Numbered from the stretch's first letter, positions 35,170-45,617 are shown. The stretch: DNA of 64,000 bases from Alphaproteobacteria bacterium (GCA_013298565.1 JAAFIC010000006.1:1-64000), one strand, 5' to 3'. The notes: generated by a model not told the origin, from the sequence alone. Numbers and translations: made by a program.

Positions 35170-36849
35170 ATGGCCTCTTATCAGTATGTTTACGTGATGA
35201 AGGGACTGTCGAAAGCCTATCCCGGCGGCAAAACGGTGCTGAAGGACGTATGGCTTAGCTTCCTGCCCGGTGCGAAGATCGGCGTTATCGGCCCGAACGG
35301 CGCGGGTAAATCGACCCTGATGAAAATTATGGCCGGGTACGATAAGGAATTCGGTGGCGAAGCCTGGGCTGCCGAGGGTGCCAAAGTTGGTTATCTCTCG
35401 CAAGAACCGCACCTGGACCCCACAAAAGACGTGTTCGGCAATGTTATGGACGGCGTGAAGGAGATCAAATCAATCCTTGACCGCTTCGAGGCCGTCTCCG
35501 CCCGTTTCGGGGAGGAACTGTCGGAAGACGAGATGAACGCGCTGATTACCGAACAGGCCGAGTTGCAAGAGCAGATTGATGTTATGGATGGCTGGGATCT
35601 CGACCGCACGGTCAATATCGCCATGGATGCCCTGCGCTGCCCGCCGCGCGATGCCGATGTTACCAAGCTCTCAGGGGGCGAACGCCGCCGTGTCGCGCTG
35701 TGCCGTCTGCTGCTGGAAAAGCCGGACATGCTGCTGCTCGATGAGCCGACCAACCATTTGGATGCCGAGTCGGTCGCGTGGTTAGAGCGGTTCTTGCACG
35801 ATTATAAAGGCACCGTTGTGGCCGTGACCCATGATCGCTATTTCCTCGATGAAGTGGCGGAATGGATTTTGGAAGTCGAGCGCGGTCAATGCTACCCGTT
35901 CGAGGGGAATTACACGGGCTGGATGCGCGATAAGCAAAAACGCCTGGAACTCGAAGGCAAGCAGGAAGAGGCCCATAAGAAGACGCTGGACCGAGAGCTT
36001 GAGTGGGTGTCCCAAAGCCCTAAAGCCCGGCAGGCGAAATCCAAAGCGCGGCTCGCGTCTTACGAAGAAATGGTCAATCAGTCGAAGGAAAAGGCCCCTG
36101 ATTCGGCGCAAATCGTGCTGCCGCCCGGCCCGCGCTTGGGTGGTATTGTGATTGAGGCGGAGAATCTAACCAAGGGGTTTGGCGACCGTTTGTTGGTTGA
36201 TAATGTTTCCTTCCGCCTGCCCCCCGGCGGTATTGTCGGCGTTATCGGCCCGAACGGCGCGGGTAAAACCACGCTGTTCCGCATGATTACAGGGCAGGAA
36301 AAGCCCGATAGCGGCACTTTCCGCGTTGGGGAAACGGTGGTGCTCGGGTACGTCGATCAGTCGCGCGATGCGCTCAACCCGAACAAGAGTGTTTGGGAAG
36401 AAGTTTCCGGCGGGCACGATGAAATAGACCTGGGCCGCCGCAAGATGCCATCACGCGCCTACTGTGCGCTGTTCAACTTCCGGGGCGCGGATCAGCAGAA
36501 GAAAGTCGGGATGCTGTCGGGCGGGGAGCGCAACCGCGTCCATCTCGCCAAAATGCTGAAAACCGGCGCGAATGTGCTGCTGCTCGATGAGCCGACCAAC
36601 GATCTCGATGTCGATACGCTGCGCGCGCTTGAAGAAGCCATGCTGGACTATGCCGGCTGCGCCGTGGTCATCACCCATGATCGCTGGTTCCTGGATCGCA
36701 TCGCCACCCACATTCTCGCGTTTGAAGGCGATAGCCAAGTGGTGTGGTTCGAGGGCAATTACCAAGACTATGAAGCCGACCGCAAACGCCGCCTAGGGAC
36801 CGATGCCGATCAGCCGCACCGAATTAAGTATAAACCACTGGCGCGCTAG
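35170..36849 (+). CDS. ettA: energy-dependent translational throttle protein EttA (ABC-F)
   Basis: A 559-residue ribosome-associated ABC-F ATPase that gates the first elongation step according to energy state. Two ATP domains have Walker [10 protein letters not shown] (about 39) and GPNGAGKTT (about 358), signatures [16 protein letters not shown] and [15 protein letters not shown], and Walker [12 protein letters not shown] and [11 protein letters not shown]. The linker and arm region between (about 240-320) is Lys/Glu rich. The start [18 protein letters not shown] is typical of EttA. The stop TAG begins a palindromic repeat. Confidence 0.96.
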   Translation: MASYQYVYVMKGLSKAYPGGKTVLKDVWLSFLPGAKIGVIGPNGAGKSTLMKIMAGYDKEFGGEAWAAEGAKVGYLSQEPHLDPTKDVFGNVMDGVKEIKSILDRFEAVSARFGEELSEDEMNALITEQAELQEQIDVMDGWDLDRTVNIAMDALRCPPRDADVTKLSGGERRRVALCRLLLEKPDMLLLDEPTNHLDAESVAWLERFLHDYKGTVVAVTHDRYFLDEVAEWILEVERGQCYPFEGNYTGWMRDKQKRLELEGKQEEAHKKTLDRELEWVSQSPKARQAKSKARLASYEEMVNQSKEKAPDSAQIVLPPGPRLGGIVIEAENLTKGFGDRLLVDNVSFRLPPGGIVGVIGPNGAGKTTLFRMITGQEKPDSGTFRVGETVVLGYVDQSRDALNPNKSVWEEVSGGHDEIDLGRRKMPSRAYCALFNFRGADQQKKVGMLSGGERNRVHLAKMLKTGANVLLLDEPTNDLDVDTLRALEEAMLDYAGCAVVITHDRWFLDRIATHILAFEGDSQVVWFEGNYQDYEADRKRRLGTDADQPHRIKYKPLAR

Positions 36850-37076
36850 AGCAAATCCCGAGCGGGTGCCCGATGCGGTTTGAGCGTCAAACGCGCCGGC
36901 ACCCGCGCCTAGCCTTTGCTCAACAAAACAAAAGACTAGAGCGTCTTGCGTAAAGGTTGACGCAAGACGCTCTCGCTTTCTTTTAGCCCTCGCCGGGCGG
37001 GCGCGTCCGCGCCCTTGGCCGCCGCCTCAATGGCCGCTTATAGAGCCGCGCCAGAGTTAAGGCGCGCGGCTCTAGA
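36848..37076 (+). repeat. dispersed palindromic repeat, copy 3
   Basis: Starts at the ettA stop with AGAGCAAATCCCGAGCGG. A hairpin AGAGCGTCTTGCGT / ACGCAAGACGCTCT follows (about 36939-36974), then CCCTCGCCGGGCGGGCGCGTCCGCGCCCTTGG. It ends with the TAGAGCCGCGC / GCGCGGCTCTA stem that is also at copy 1. It fills the gap before the AT-rich island. Confidence 0.8.
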
Positions 37077-37131
37077 GCCTTTATCGTGAACGAATGTGAA
37101 CGAGAAACGGGCTAGTCTCCAAAAATACTAA

Positions 37132-38913
37132 TCACCCGACATAATAAGCCACTCCCTCATATTGGAACCCACCCAAAAGCCTCACAGCATCGCGTTCACC
37201 AACACTATCGGTATAAAAATGAGTTCCCGTTTTCGTGTTATAGAAACGGAATAACTCATGCGAACCTTCAATCTTGGTATCGCTTGCGGTGTATGCGATT
37301 CCCTCGAACTGGAAACCCGCCAAACCTTTAACGGTATCGCGTTCTTTATCGCTGATTGTGTAGAAGTGCGTTCCGGTATTGGCATTGTAGAAGCGATAAA
37401 CGGCATCGTCGCCCTTGGCCAAAGCCTTGAAACCCACACCTTCATAAACGAATTGATCGATAGTGTTCAGAACAGCGTTTCGTTCGGTCGGGCTGTTGGA
37501 ATAAAAATGTGTCCCGGTTTGTGTATTGTAAAACCGATAGATATTCAGCGGGTCAGCAGAACTGCTGAAAACCGATACGTCCAATTTCATGTTATTGAAT
37601 TGGATTGTTTCGACATTGGTCAATCGATCCGTTCCATCTTCGGATTTGACGATGAGGGTTGACCCATCGATTTTGAGGCGGACGTTGGCGTTGTACGTAG
37701 CGTTGATAACAACGGTATCGTTTCCGGCACCAAGATTGATGCTATCGCTCCCACGACCACCAGAAACGCTATCGGCACCCGAAGAACCTGTAATCGTATC
37801 GTTATTGAAAGTGCCGCTGTAAGAGCCGGAAACCGTCTTAACGAGGCCATCTAACTCGCCATCGGTATAGGCGGTTCGCACAACATCTTCGGCTAACTTA
37901 TCAATGACCGTGAAATCGTTATTATTTCCGTTATTTTCAGCCGTTGAGCGACTTAAGCCATCCCAAATAGCTGTACCCATAAATTTATCGCCAAGTTCGC
38001 TACTCATGACCGAGAAAATGGCCTTATACCAATCTGCTTGTTCTTTTTGGTCAGCAGGAAGGGAATTATCTTGATGGTTGGCAGAGTTACTCATAATTCC
38101 CGCACCATCAAAACTAGCTACGCCCACTTCGGTAAACATAATTTTTTTGCCAGTAGTTTCAGATAAATTACGTAAATACTCTACCCAATTAGTTTTTTGA
38201 GGATTATTACCATAAAGCGCTTTTACAAAATCATCATACGTGGCGTTTTTGCTCACTGTTAATTGTGGATAAAAATCAACACCGATATAATCAAGTTTAT
38301 CCAACCATTTAATTTGGGTCATTTCGCTTTCTTTCCAAGTCGGATTGAAAGAAACAAAAGCAGCATATGTTAATTTACCAGAATAAACTGAACGAATTTG
38401 AGAAATTAGATTTTCCCAATACCCCTTTGTATCGCCAGTTGTGAAATGAAGCATTTCATTCCCAATAGCAATTGCCTCAACTCCTTTTGATTGACAGGCT
38501 TTCGCCAAATCAACCATGTAAGCGGTATATTGCTGAAAGAACGCGGCTTTATCGCCGACATTTGTGTTATTTTCATTCCAATTACGGAATTTCTCTTGCC
38601 CGTTTTCAATGTAAAAATCTGTCACTTGTTGACGCAAGGTAACAGCCATCCCTTGAGAATGTAGATAATCGGCGCGATTCATCAATTCATTAATTGAAAG
38701 GCCAACACGTGCATTTCCGTTGATATTGTGAACGCCAAGTGGATCAAATCGCCCGTTTGTTTCTTCCCATTCGGTTGTGGCACCGAGATAGGCGTGATTT
38801 GCGCCCATGGATTTGTATTGATCAACAATGTATGCAAAACTGTCTTGGTTTTGCTTGTTATTCATGTAAGCCATATAGGTGAAGGCTTTTTGTTCAACAC
38901 GAGTAGTTTGCAT
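37132..38913 (-). CDS. predicted secreted glycoside hydrolase with RTX and three C-terminal repeats
   Basis: A 593-residue modular protein. Residues about 8-350 resemble a TIM-barrel glycoside hydrolase of the GH53/GH113-like clan: AIAIGNEMLHF supplies a candidate acid/base Glu (about 153) and IMFTEVGVASFDG a candidate nucleophile Glu (about 262), with DYIGVDFYP and GTAIWDGL between and after. About 365-440 hold RTX-like calcium repeats (GGRGSDSINLGAGNDT). Three repeats at about 459-497, 506-542 and 555-591 follow the pattern YRFYN..TGTHFY....ER, the DUF5648 type. No N-terminal signal suggests type I secretion. Base composition is clearly AT-rich, implying transfer. The polysaccharide target is unknown. 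Confidence 0.82.
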   Translation of the reverse strand: MQTTRVEQKAFTYMAYMNNKQNQDSFAYIVDQYKSMGANHAYLGATTEWEETNGRFDPLGVHNINGNARVGLSINELMNRADYLHSQGMAVTLRQQVTDFYIENGQEKFRNWNENNTNVGDKAAFFQQYTAYMVDLAKACQSKGVEAIAIGNEMLHFTTGDTKGYWENLISQIRSVYSGKLTYAAFVSFNPTWKESEMTQIKWLDKLDYIGVDFYPQLTVSKNATYDDFVKALYGNNPQKTNWVEYLRNLSETTGKKIMFTEVGVASFDGAGIMSNSANHQDNSLPADQKEQADWYKAIFSVMSSELGDKFMGTAIWDGLSRSTAENNGNNNDFTVIDKLAEDVVRTAYTDGELDGLVKTVSGSYSGTFNNDTITGSSGADSVSGGRGSDSINLGAGNDTVVINATYNANVRLKIDGSTLIVKSEDGTDRLTNVETIQFNNMKLDVSVFSSSADPLNIYRFYNTQTGTHFYSNSPTERNAVLNTIDQFVYEGVGFKALAKGDDAVYRFYNANTGTHFYTISDKERDTVKGLAGFQFEGIAYTASDTKIEGSHELFRFYNTKTGTHFYTDSVGERDAVRLLGGFQYEGVAYYVG

Positions 38914-38994
38914 AATTTTCTCTTTCTCAACAAAACAGCGTTACAGAAAATCAACAGAATTTCTGTTTTTACCTAACTCTTGATTTATGGAGTG

Positions 38995-39030
38995 AAAGGT
39001 TTGGGTGCATTCAGAAGCACCCAAACCTTT
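38995..39030 (-). terminator. perfect hairpin between the 50-aa gene and the hydrolase
   Basis: AAAGGTTTGGGTGC (38995-39008) pairs perfectly with GCACCCAAACCTTT (39017-39030) around an 8-base loop. It lies 5 bases beyond the stop of the 50-residue gene and about 80 bases before the hydrolase start, so it probably uncouples the two. Confidence 0.65.
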
Positions 39031-39035
39031 ATGAT

Positions 39036-39188
39036 TTAAGCTTCAGTCGGCCCTGAAGCAATTGATCCTTTTCCGTACTGAGCTTCGATCATCGCTTTGG
39101 CATTAAAATAGTTATCAGCTTGCACCTGCACTTCTTGCGAAGACCCATTTGATAACCGAACACGCGCTTTCCAACGTTTAGCCGCCAT
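39036..39188 (-). CDS. small protein, 50 aa, unknown
   Basis: Starts at ATG 39188 with AGGAGAAACGGGAA upstream. The product begins MAAKRWKARVRLSNGSSQEV and continues VQADNYFNAKAMIEAQYGKG: a basic beta-rich start, then a helix. I cannot name a family; proteins with the RLSNG...QADNY.NAKAMIEAQYG pattern seem to occur in mobile regions, from memory. It is AT-rich like its neighbours and divergent from the XRE regulator. Confidence 0.7.
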   Translation of the reverse strand: MAAKRWKARVRLSNGSSQEVQVQADNYFNAKAMIEAQYGKGSIASGPTEA

Positions 39189-39308
39189 TTCCCGTTTCTC
39201 CTCTGATTAGGCCAACTCACATAACGCCTTGTTGCGTTAATAGGTGCTATATAGTCCGTGGATTAATAAACCGTGTTTTTGTGAACGTCAAGATCGTTAA
39301 ACTCGTGC

Positions 39309-39566
39309 ATGGATTCCCGTGAACGAGTAGCATGGAATGTCCGTCGCATCCGCGTCATGCGCGGGCTTTCTCAAGAAGCCTTAGCGGTCGATGCTGCGAT
39401 TGACCGAACCTACGTGAGTCGATTGGAACGGAATCAGGAAAACCCTACCGTGGGCCTCCTAGATCGACTCGCGTGTGCCCTTAGTTGTCATATTCGAGAT
39501 TTTTTCGAGGATGTGACCGAGGCACCCTTACCCGCCCTCAAAAGCGGTAGAAAGAAAAAATCTTGA
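39309..39566 (+). CDS. XRE-family HTH regulator, 85 aa
   Basis: A single lambda-repressor-like domain: NVRRIRVMRGLSQEALAVDAAIDRTYVSRLERNQENPTVGLLDRLACAL split over about 9-60, with the recognition helix near RTYVSRLE. A basic tail (LKSGRKKKS) follows. There is no sensor domain. It is divergent from the 50-residue gene and hydrolase, so autoregulation and control of that pair are plausible. No Shine-Dalgarno sequence is evident before ATG 39309, suggesting a leaderless or weakly translated message. Confidence 0.85.
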   Translation: MDSRERVAWNVRRIRVMRGLSQEALAVDAAIDRTYVSRLERNQENPTVGLLDRLACALSCHIRDFFEDVTEAPLPALKSGRKKKS

Positions 39567-39924
39567 GGCTGATACTAGATGTAGAGAAGAGCAAGAGAAT
39601 ATAAAGACCCATAAATAGGGCGAGACTATCGGCGTTCTTGCCTGGGAAGTAAATGTAATTTAACCCTATTTTACCTTACCGCCGCACGCTGCTAGAGCAT
39701 TTTACCATTCGCATCCACTTACGAACAACACTCTAAATTTTTATTGTGTTAGGTGAAAGCTCGTCCTGGTGATCCGATTTATTCGGGATTTTCTCTAAGG
39801 ATTATAACTTAGAAGGCGTTGTCTTTTCTCTCTATCCTGTCCGGGGAACCAGACAACGCGGATTCTCAAGGGGCCGCAGCCCCTTGAGTGGGGCGAGGGG
39901 CAAAGCCCCTTCCATCCCGTCCAA
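39567..39924. other. gene-free stretch between XRE regulator and chemoreceptor
   Basis: About 360 bases with no convincing reading frame. The left part is AT-rich and contains TAGAGCATTTTACC, similar to the start of the dispersed repeats. The right part has two small hairpins (AAGGGGC/GCCCCTT and GAGGGGC/GCCCCTT, about 39867-39911). It marks the boundary where composition returns to GC-rich. Confidence 0.5.
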
Positions 39925-39965
39925 ACAGAACCCCCGGCACTTGCGAAAAGTGCCGGGGGTTCTGT
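39925..39965 (-). terminator. terminator of the chemoreceptor gene
   Basis: ACAGAACCCCCGGCACTT (39925-39942) pairs perfectly over 18 bases with AAGTGCCGGGGGTTCTGT (39948-39965), loop of 5. It is 13 bases beyond the minus-strand stop. A short T-run follows on that strand. Confidence 0.75.
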
Positions 39966-39977
39966 TGAGAGCGGCCG

Positions 39978-42203
39978 TTACGCGCGGATTTGGCTCAGGA
40001 AGCGTTGCACCTCGCTTGAGAGAATATCGGTGTTCTGCGCCATCATGTGGGTTGCTTGTTGCACCACGCCCGCCGATTTTCCGGCCAGAACAGCGGCTTC
40101 CGTCACCGTGGTGATGCGGCCCAGGGCCTCGCCGGTGCTATTGGCGGCTTCCGACACGTTGCGGGCGATTTCTTGCGTTGCGGCCCCTTGCTGCTCCACG
40201 GCAGCGGAGACGACCGAGGCAATTTCATCTAACTGTTGGATCGTTAGCACGATCTGACGGATAGCCGACACTACCTCGCCGGTGGTGCTTTGAACCTGGG
40301 CGATGTGGCGTTGGATTTCGTCGGTCGCTTTGGCCGTTTGCCCGGCGAGGTTTTTCACTTCCGAGGCGACGACGGAGAAGCCTTTACCGGCATCGCCGGC
40401 GCGGGCCGCCTCGATGGTGGCGTTTAGGGCCAGCAGGTTGGTTTGCCCTGCAATGCCGTTAATGAGCTTCACCACTTCATCAATGCGGCCCGTGGCGCTA
40501 TTGAGGGTATCGACGATTGAATTGGTCTTCTCGGCATCTTGCACGGCCACGCGCGTGACCTGGGAGGAGCGGTTGACCTGCCGGGAGATTTCGCGGATCG
40601 AGGCCAGCAACTCTTCGGCAGCGGCAGCGACGGTCTGCACGTTCTGGGTGGCGTGCTGGGAGAGTGTGGCAGCTTCCCCCGCCTCCCGCCGGGTTTCGTC
40701 GGCGTTCTGAGACACGCTATCGGCGGTGTTCCGCAGGCTGTGAACGGAGCTTGCCACCTGATCGACCACCGATTTCACGGTGCCTTCAAAGGTATCGGCG
40801 AGTTCCAGGCGGGCGCGGCGGCGCTCTAACGTCACGCGGGTACTTTCATCGGCGGCGTGTTGTTCGGCTTCTTTAATCGCAAGAGCGTTGGCGCGGAACA
40901 CTTCCATAGCCGCTGCCATCGCGCCGATTTCGTCCGTGCCGCTTTTCGGCGTTGCCACTGTCAAATCACCGCCGGCCAAGCGGCGCATTGCTGCCGACAG
41001 GCGCGACAGACGCCCGACAATAGAGCGGAGCACCACGAGCCAACCGATGAGGAGCGCGGCGACCAAGGCAACGGCCCCCAGCACGATCAACACGGTTTGG
41101 GCTTGCAGGCTTTGAGCATTGGCGGCTTCGGTTTGGGTTCTCACCATTGCCTGCACGTCGCCCACCAGCCGCGATACGGCGGATTGTAGGGCGCGGGCGT
41201 AGGCGGTTGTTTCGGTGAAGGCCGCCACAGCTTCCGCCCGCACGCGCAACTCTTCTTGACGGCGCTTGATAATGGTTTCTGCGCCCGCTTGGCCTTGCGG
41301 GGCCGAGCCGTAGACCAGCATATCTTCGATCGCTTGAGATGTCGTTGCTCCAACAGCCCCCAGGTCTTGATCGCTTCGCAGGCGCATACCAAGCCCGCGC
41401 AATTCAGCGGCCAATGGATCGGCGCGCAGTTTGATCAGCGATAAACGGCCCCCGTCGGAGGTATTTGCAGCTTCCGCCATGTACCCGAGGAACAGATTAG
41501 CATTCGATACGGCGGTCAAATAGCGGCGAAAATTGCCGAAACTATCGCGCTCGATGAGTTCAAGCTGAGCGTTAATCTGGGCTTGTGTTGTGGAAAGGCG
41601 GGCGCGTTGATCCTGAGCCGGGGCTTGACTGAGTTCTTCTAAACGCTGAGTAATGTAAGCAATGCCAATACCGATTTGACGGTTAGAACTGCCAATCGGG
41701 CCAGTTAAAAGATCGAGAAGTTTGCTGTGGCGATTGCGTAATTCACTCATTGTCTGAGTCTGAGCATTGGAAAGCTCTAAACGCCGCGTCGTCAGCTTAT
41801 TTTGTAGATCAATCAGATCGGTGAGTTTCGTCGTATAGCCATCAATTGCGCGTAAGGTTTCATCTTGCGCCGAGAGGGATTTGATGGCCGTCAGGGCATT
41901 GTTCAGCTTGACAGTGGCGATTTTATACGCAGCGAAAGCCGCTTCCTGATCGTTGGTGCTGCTGGCATTGCCGATGTCACCGGCTGCGGCCACAAGTGTT
42001 CCAACGGCTTCCGACAGCTCACCCGCAAACCGCACGGCAGGGACTTGCGTTTCCGAGAGAGTATGGAAAGTTGTCGTGAAATCGCGAACAAACAGAACAC
42101 CAACAACGGCTGACGCCAGTGTGGTAGCAACGATCATGCCCATTGCGGCAATCAATTTCCCCGCAAGCCCGCGCCCAGAAACCGTTTTGGAGCTTTTCGT
42201 CAT
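39978..42203 (-). CDS. methyl-accepting chemotaxis protein
   Basis: A 741-residue transmembrane receptor that signals to CheA. The first membrane segment is at about 14-36, a helical periplasmic sensor of about 330 residues follows, and the second segment is at about 370-395 ([21 protein letters not shown]). HAMP covers about 395-450 ([23 protein letters not shown]). The cytoplasmic signalling tip [33 protein letters not shown] is present in pieces at about 590-625. The long helical sensor has no recognised ligand motif. No che genes are adjacent. AAGGGGG precedes the start. Confidence 0.93.
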   Translation of the reverse strand: MTKSSKTVSGRGLAGKLIAAMGMIVATTLASAVVGVLFVRDFTTTFHTLSETQVPAVRFAGELSEAVGTLVAAAGDIGNASSTNDQEAAFAAYKIATVKLNNALTAIKSLSAQDETLRAIDGYTTKLTDLIDLQNKLTTRRLELSNAQTQTMSELRNRHSKLLDLLTGPIGSSNRQIGIGIAYITQRLEELSQAPAQDQRARLSTTQAQINAQLELIERDSFGNFRRYLTAVSNANLFLGYMAEAANTSDGGRLSLIKLRADPLAAELRGLGMRLRSDQDLGAVGATTSQAIEDMLVYGSAPQGQAGAETIIKRRQEELRVRAEAVAAFTETTAYARALQSAVSRLVGDVQAMVRTQTEAANAQSLQAQTVLIVLGAVALVAALLIGWLVVLRSIVGRLSRLSAAMRRLAGGDLTVATPKSGTDEIGAMAAAMEVFRANALAIKEAEQHAADESTRVTLERRRARLELADTFEGTVKSVVDQVASSVHSLRNTADSVSQNADETRREAGEAATLSQHATQNVQTVAAAAEELLASIREISRQVNRSSQVTRVAVQDAEKTNSIVDTLNSATGRIDEVVKLINGIAGQTNLLALNATIEAARAGDAGKGFSVVASEVKNLAGQTAKATDEIQRHIAQVQSTTGEVVSAIRQIVLTIQQLDEIASVVSAAVEQQGAATQEIARNVSEAANSTGEALGRITTVTEAAVLAGKSAGVVQQATHMMAQNTDILSSEVQRFLSQIRA

Positions 42204-42413
42204 ATTAGCTTTTCCCCCTTGCCGATCTCAAAACCAGCATATTCCTACACTCAGGTACAAACTTATAGTACCGCAGCATAGAGCAGGCCCCGACCAAAAT
42301 CGAGAGGGAAGCGTATCTTAAAAGGCGTATTTCGGCATTGTTAAATCGGGAAATATGCTATTTTTAAGCTCATTCATCCTTTATTTTCTGATTTTTATCT
42401 TCTTGTTTTGTGT

Positions 42414-45400
42414 TTACTCGGCATTTGTGTCCGATGGTGATTTAGTAAGTAGCGTAGGGGTTTGCGCTACACGCTTGTCGCGCGCGCGGTCGGCGAAGCC
42501 TTGGCAGACCACGTAGAAGACGGGGGTAAAGATCAGGCCGAACAGTGTAACCCCAATCATCCCCGCGAAAACGGCGGTACCGAGCGATTGGCGCATTTCT
42601 GCCCCGGCCCCTTCTGCCAGAACCAGCGGCACCACGCCGAGAATAAAGGCGAGGGAGGTCATCACGATGGGGCGCAGGCGCGTGCGGGCGGCGGCAATCG
42701 CAGCCTCGAACCGGCTCATACCTTCTTCATGGGCTTGTTTGGCGAACTCGATGATGAGAATGGCGTTCTTCGCGGCAAGGCCAACCAGCACGATAAGACC
42801 AATATCGACCAGGATATTCCGGTCCAGATCGCGCGCGCCGACACCGAGCATCGCCGCCAAAATACACATCGGCACAATCAGCACGACGGCTAGGGGCAAT
42901 AGCCAGCTTTCATAGAGCGCGGCCAGCAGCAGGAAGACGAAAACCACGGCCAGCCCGAAGGCATAGAGGGCGGTATTGCCCGCCAGCTTTTCTTGCAAGG
43001 CGATATCGGTCCATTCAAAACCGAAGCCGGGCGGCAGCTTTTCGGCGGCCAGTTGCTCAATCACCTTGATTGCCTCGCCGCTGGAATAACCACGCGCCAA
43101 GGCAATCTGTATTTCCGCTGCTGGGTAGAGGTTGTAGCGCGGCACGCGGAAGGCGCTGGTCGCATCGTTGAAGCTCGCGACCGCCCCAATCGGCACCATC
43201 TGCCCATCCTGATTGCGGGTTTTCAGATTGGCGATGTCGCGCGGCTCCAGCCGGAACGGGTTATCGGCTTGGGCGGTCACGCGGAAGGTGCGGCCCAGAA
43301 TGTTAAAGTCGTTCACAAACGACGATCCCATATAGATCGACAGAGTTTCAAACACGCGGGAAATGGGGACACCCAAGGTTTCCGCTTTCACGCGGTCAAT
43401 ATCGGCATAAATTAGCGGCGTGCGCGCATTGAACTGCGTAAACGCCGACAGGATACCGGGAGTTTGCCCTAGCGGCCCAGCGAGCGCCCAGGTTGCAGCT
43501 TCTAGCGCGGGCAAACCTCGCCCCGAACGATCTTGAACATAGGCTTTCAAACCACCGCCACTCCCAATCCCCGGTATAGAAGGCGGCTGAACAACGAAGA
43601 TTAAAGCTTCGCTAATACCAAACATCTGCTTTTGCAAATCGACAAGGATACCCTGAGTCGTGACCTTCAAGGCCGCGCGTTCCTTAAAATCCTTGAGGCC
43701 GATAAAGACCACGCCACTGTTCGGCGCATTGGTAAACGTCAAGCCATCGAGACCCGTAAACGCAATGGCGTTTGCAACACCCGGATGCGCTTTGAGAATA
43801 TCGGACGCCCGACGCACAACCGCATCGGTGCGGTCTAATGTCGAGCCAGGCGGCAGTTGGATTGCCGCAAACAGAAACCCGCGATCCAACTGCGGGATAA
43901 GGCTCGTCGGTGTTGCCACTAGCCGGTTATACGCAAGGCCCAGCAACCCGGCATAGATGACCAACACGATCACGCTAAGGCGCACAAGGCGGCGGGTGAG
44001 GCTGGCATAGCCGCGCCCCAAGCCCTCGAAAGCGGCATCGAACTTTGCAAAGAACCAGCGAATCGGGAAGGTCAGCGCCTGCCACCAGCGCGGCCCCTGC
44101 CTCTCCTCGCTATGGGGCTTCAGCAGAAGGGCCGCCAGCGCGGGGGAGAGAGTGAGCGACACGAAGGCCGAAATCAGCGTTGCCCCCGCAATCGTTACCG
44201 CGAACTGGCGGTAGAAGGAGCCTTGCAGGCCCGAAATAAAGGCGGTGGGGATAAACACGGCGCACAGCACGAGAGCGATGGCGAGCAGGGCGTTACCCAC
44301 CTCATCCATCGTTTTATGGGCGGCGGCTTTCGGCGTGAGGCCCTGGCGTAAATAGCGTTCGACGTTTTCCACGACAACGATGGCGTCATCGACCACGATC
44401 CCGATGGCGAGCACCAGGCCGAAGAGCGAGAGGGTGTTAAAAGAAATCCCCACTGCGCCCATAATCAGGAATGCGCCGATTAAGGACACCGGAATAGCGA
44501 TAATCGGAATAATCGCCGCGCGCCACTTCTGCAAAAACAAAATGACGACGATGACCACGAGCACGACAGCTTCTAGCAGCGTCTTAATCACCTCATCCAC
44601 CGACTCGGCGATAAAGTTGGTGGGGTTGTAAACCACCGAATAATCGAGACCCGCCGGGAAATCCTTTTTAAGCTGGGCCATTGTGTTTTGAATGGCGGTG
44701 GATGTTGCCAGCGCGTTGGAGCCGGGGCGCTGGAAAATCCCCAATGCAGTCGCGGGCTTATTATTCAAGAGCGAGTTTAGAGTGTAATCTTGCGAGCCTA
44801 ACTCGACCCGTGCAATATCGCGCAGCCGAATAGAGGAGCCGTCGGGATCAGCCCGAACCACAAGCGCGCCGAACTCATCCACAGTCGTTAACCGCCCTTG
44901 GGTTTGGACGGAAAGTTGGAACGCCCCCGCCGCAGTCGCGGGAGGTTGGTTAATAGTGCCTGCGGCGACCTGCACGTTAGCGGCGCGAATGGCCGCAATC
45001 ACTTCGCCAGCGGTTAAGTTGCGCGCGGCAACCTGGGCTGGATCGAGCCAAATCCGCATCGCGTAATCGCGCGCGCCGAACACCAGCACATTGCCAACCC
45101 CGTCAATGCGGGTCAGCACATCCTTCACAAACAAGGTTGTATAGTTGGAGATATACTGCCGATCGCGCGAATCGTCGGGCGAAATCATGTGGACGACCAT
45201 CATGAGATCGGGGGAGCTTTTCAGCACGTTCACGCCAAGGCGGCGCACTTCTTCCGGCAAGCGCGGTTGCGCGATGGCGACGCGGTTCTGCACCAAAACT
45301 TGAGCTTGATCAATGTTCGTGCCGGGCTTGAACACGACATTAACCGACAGCCGCCCGTCCCCCGTGGATTGGGAGGTGATGTACAGCATTCCATCGACGC

Positions 45401-45617
45401 CGTTCACTTCCTGCTCGATGGGGGTTGCCACCGTATCGGCGATAACCCGCGCATCGGCCCCCGGATAAGCGGCGGTAATATTCACCGTTGGCGGCGCAAT
45501 TTCAGGGTATTCGGCCACGGGTAGGCGCGTTTGTGCGATCCCCCCCGCGATGGTGAGAATGATCGATAGCACCGTCGCGAAGATCGGGTGATCAATAAAG
45601 AAATGCGTAAAGCGCAT
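42414..45617 (-). CDS. RND multidrug efflux permease (HAE1 type)
   Basis: A 1067-residue AcrB/MexB-like inner-membrane proton/drug antiporter with twelve membrane segments and two large periplasmic loops. It begins MRFTHFFIDHPIFATVLSII, as the family does. The proton-relay motif GIVVDDAIVVVENVERYL (about 405-422) has the paired Asp, and the second-half GLAAKNAILIIEFAKQ has the relay Lys. It is 64 bases downstream of the adaptor gene. No outer-membrane channel gene follows, so it must use one encoded elsewhere. Substrates are unknown. Confidence 0.96.
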   Translation of the reverse strand: MRFTHFFIDHPIFATVLSIILTIAGGIAQTRLPVAEYPEIAPPTVNITAAYPGADARVIADTVATPIEQEVNGVDGMLYITSQSTGDGRLSVNVVFKPGTNIDQAQVLVQNRVAIAQPRLPEEVRRLGVNVLKSSPDLMMVVHMISPDDSRDRQYISNYTTLFVKDVLTRIDGVGNVLVFGARDYAMRIWLDPAQVAARNLTAGEVIAAIRAANVQVAAGTINQPPATAAGAFQLSVQTQGRLTTVDEFGALVVRADPDGSSIRLRDIARVELGSQDYTLNSLLNNKPATALGIFQRPGSNALATSTAIQNTMAQLKKDFPAGLDYSVVYNPTNFIAESVDEVIKTLLEAVVLVVIVVILFLQKWRAAIIPIIAIPVSLIGAFLIMGAVGISFNTLSLFGLVLAIGIVVDDAIVVVENVERYLRQGLTPKAAAHKTMDEVGNALLAIALVLCAVFIPTAFISGLQGSFYRQFAVTIAGATLISAFVSLTLSPALAALLLKPHSEERQGPRWWQALTFPIRWFFAKFDAAFEGLGRGYASLTRRLVRLSVIVLVIYAGLLGLAYNRLVATPTSLIPQLDRGFLFAAIQLPPGSTLDRTDAVVRRASDILKAHPGVANAIAFTGLDGLTFTNAPNSGVVFIGLKDFKERAALKVTTQGILVDLQKQMFGISEALIFVVQPPSIPGIGSGGGLKAYVQDRSGRGLPALEAATWALAGPLGQTPGILSAFTQFNARTPLIYADIDRVKAETLGVPISRVFETLSIYMGSSFVNDFNILGRTFRVTAQADNPFRLEPRDIANLKTRNQDGQMVPIGAVASFNDATSAFRVPRYNLYPAAEIQIALARGYSSGEAIKVIEQLAAEKLPPGFGFEWTDIALQEKLAGNTALYAFGLAVVFVFLLLAALYESWLLPLAVVLIVPMCILAAMLGVGARDLDRNILVDIGLIVLVGLAAKNAILIIEFAKQAHEEGMSRFEAAIAAARTRLRPIVMTSLAFILGVVPLVLAEGAGAEMRQSLGTAVFAGMIGVTLFGLIFTPVFYVVCQGFADRARDKRVAQTPTLLTKSPSDTNAE

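Noticed and set aside
39036-39566. Prophage or toxin-antitoxin reading of the 50-residue gene plus XRE regulator
   Set aside because: No phage structural, integrase or known toxin signature is present and the genes are divergent. A composition-based island is the safer description.
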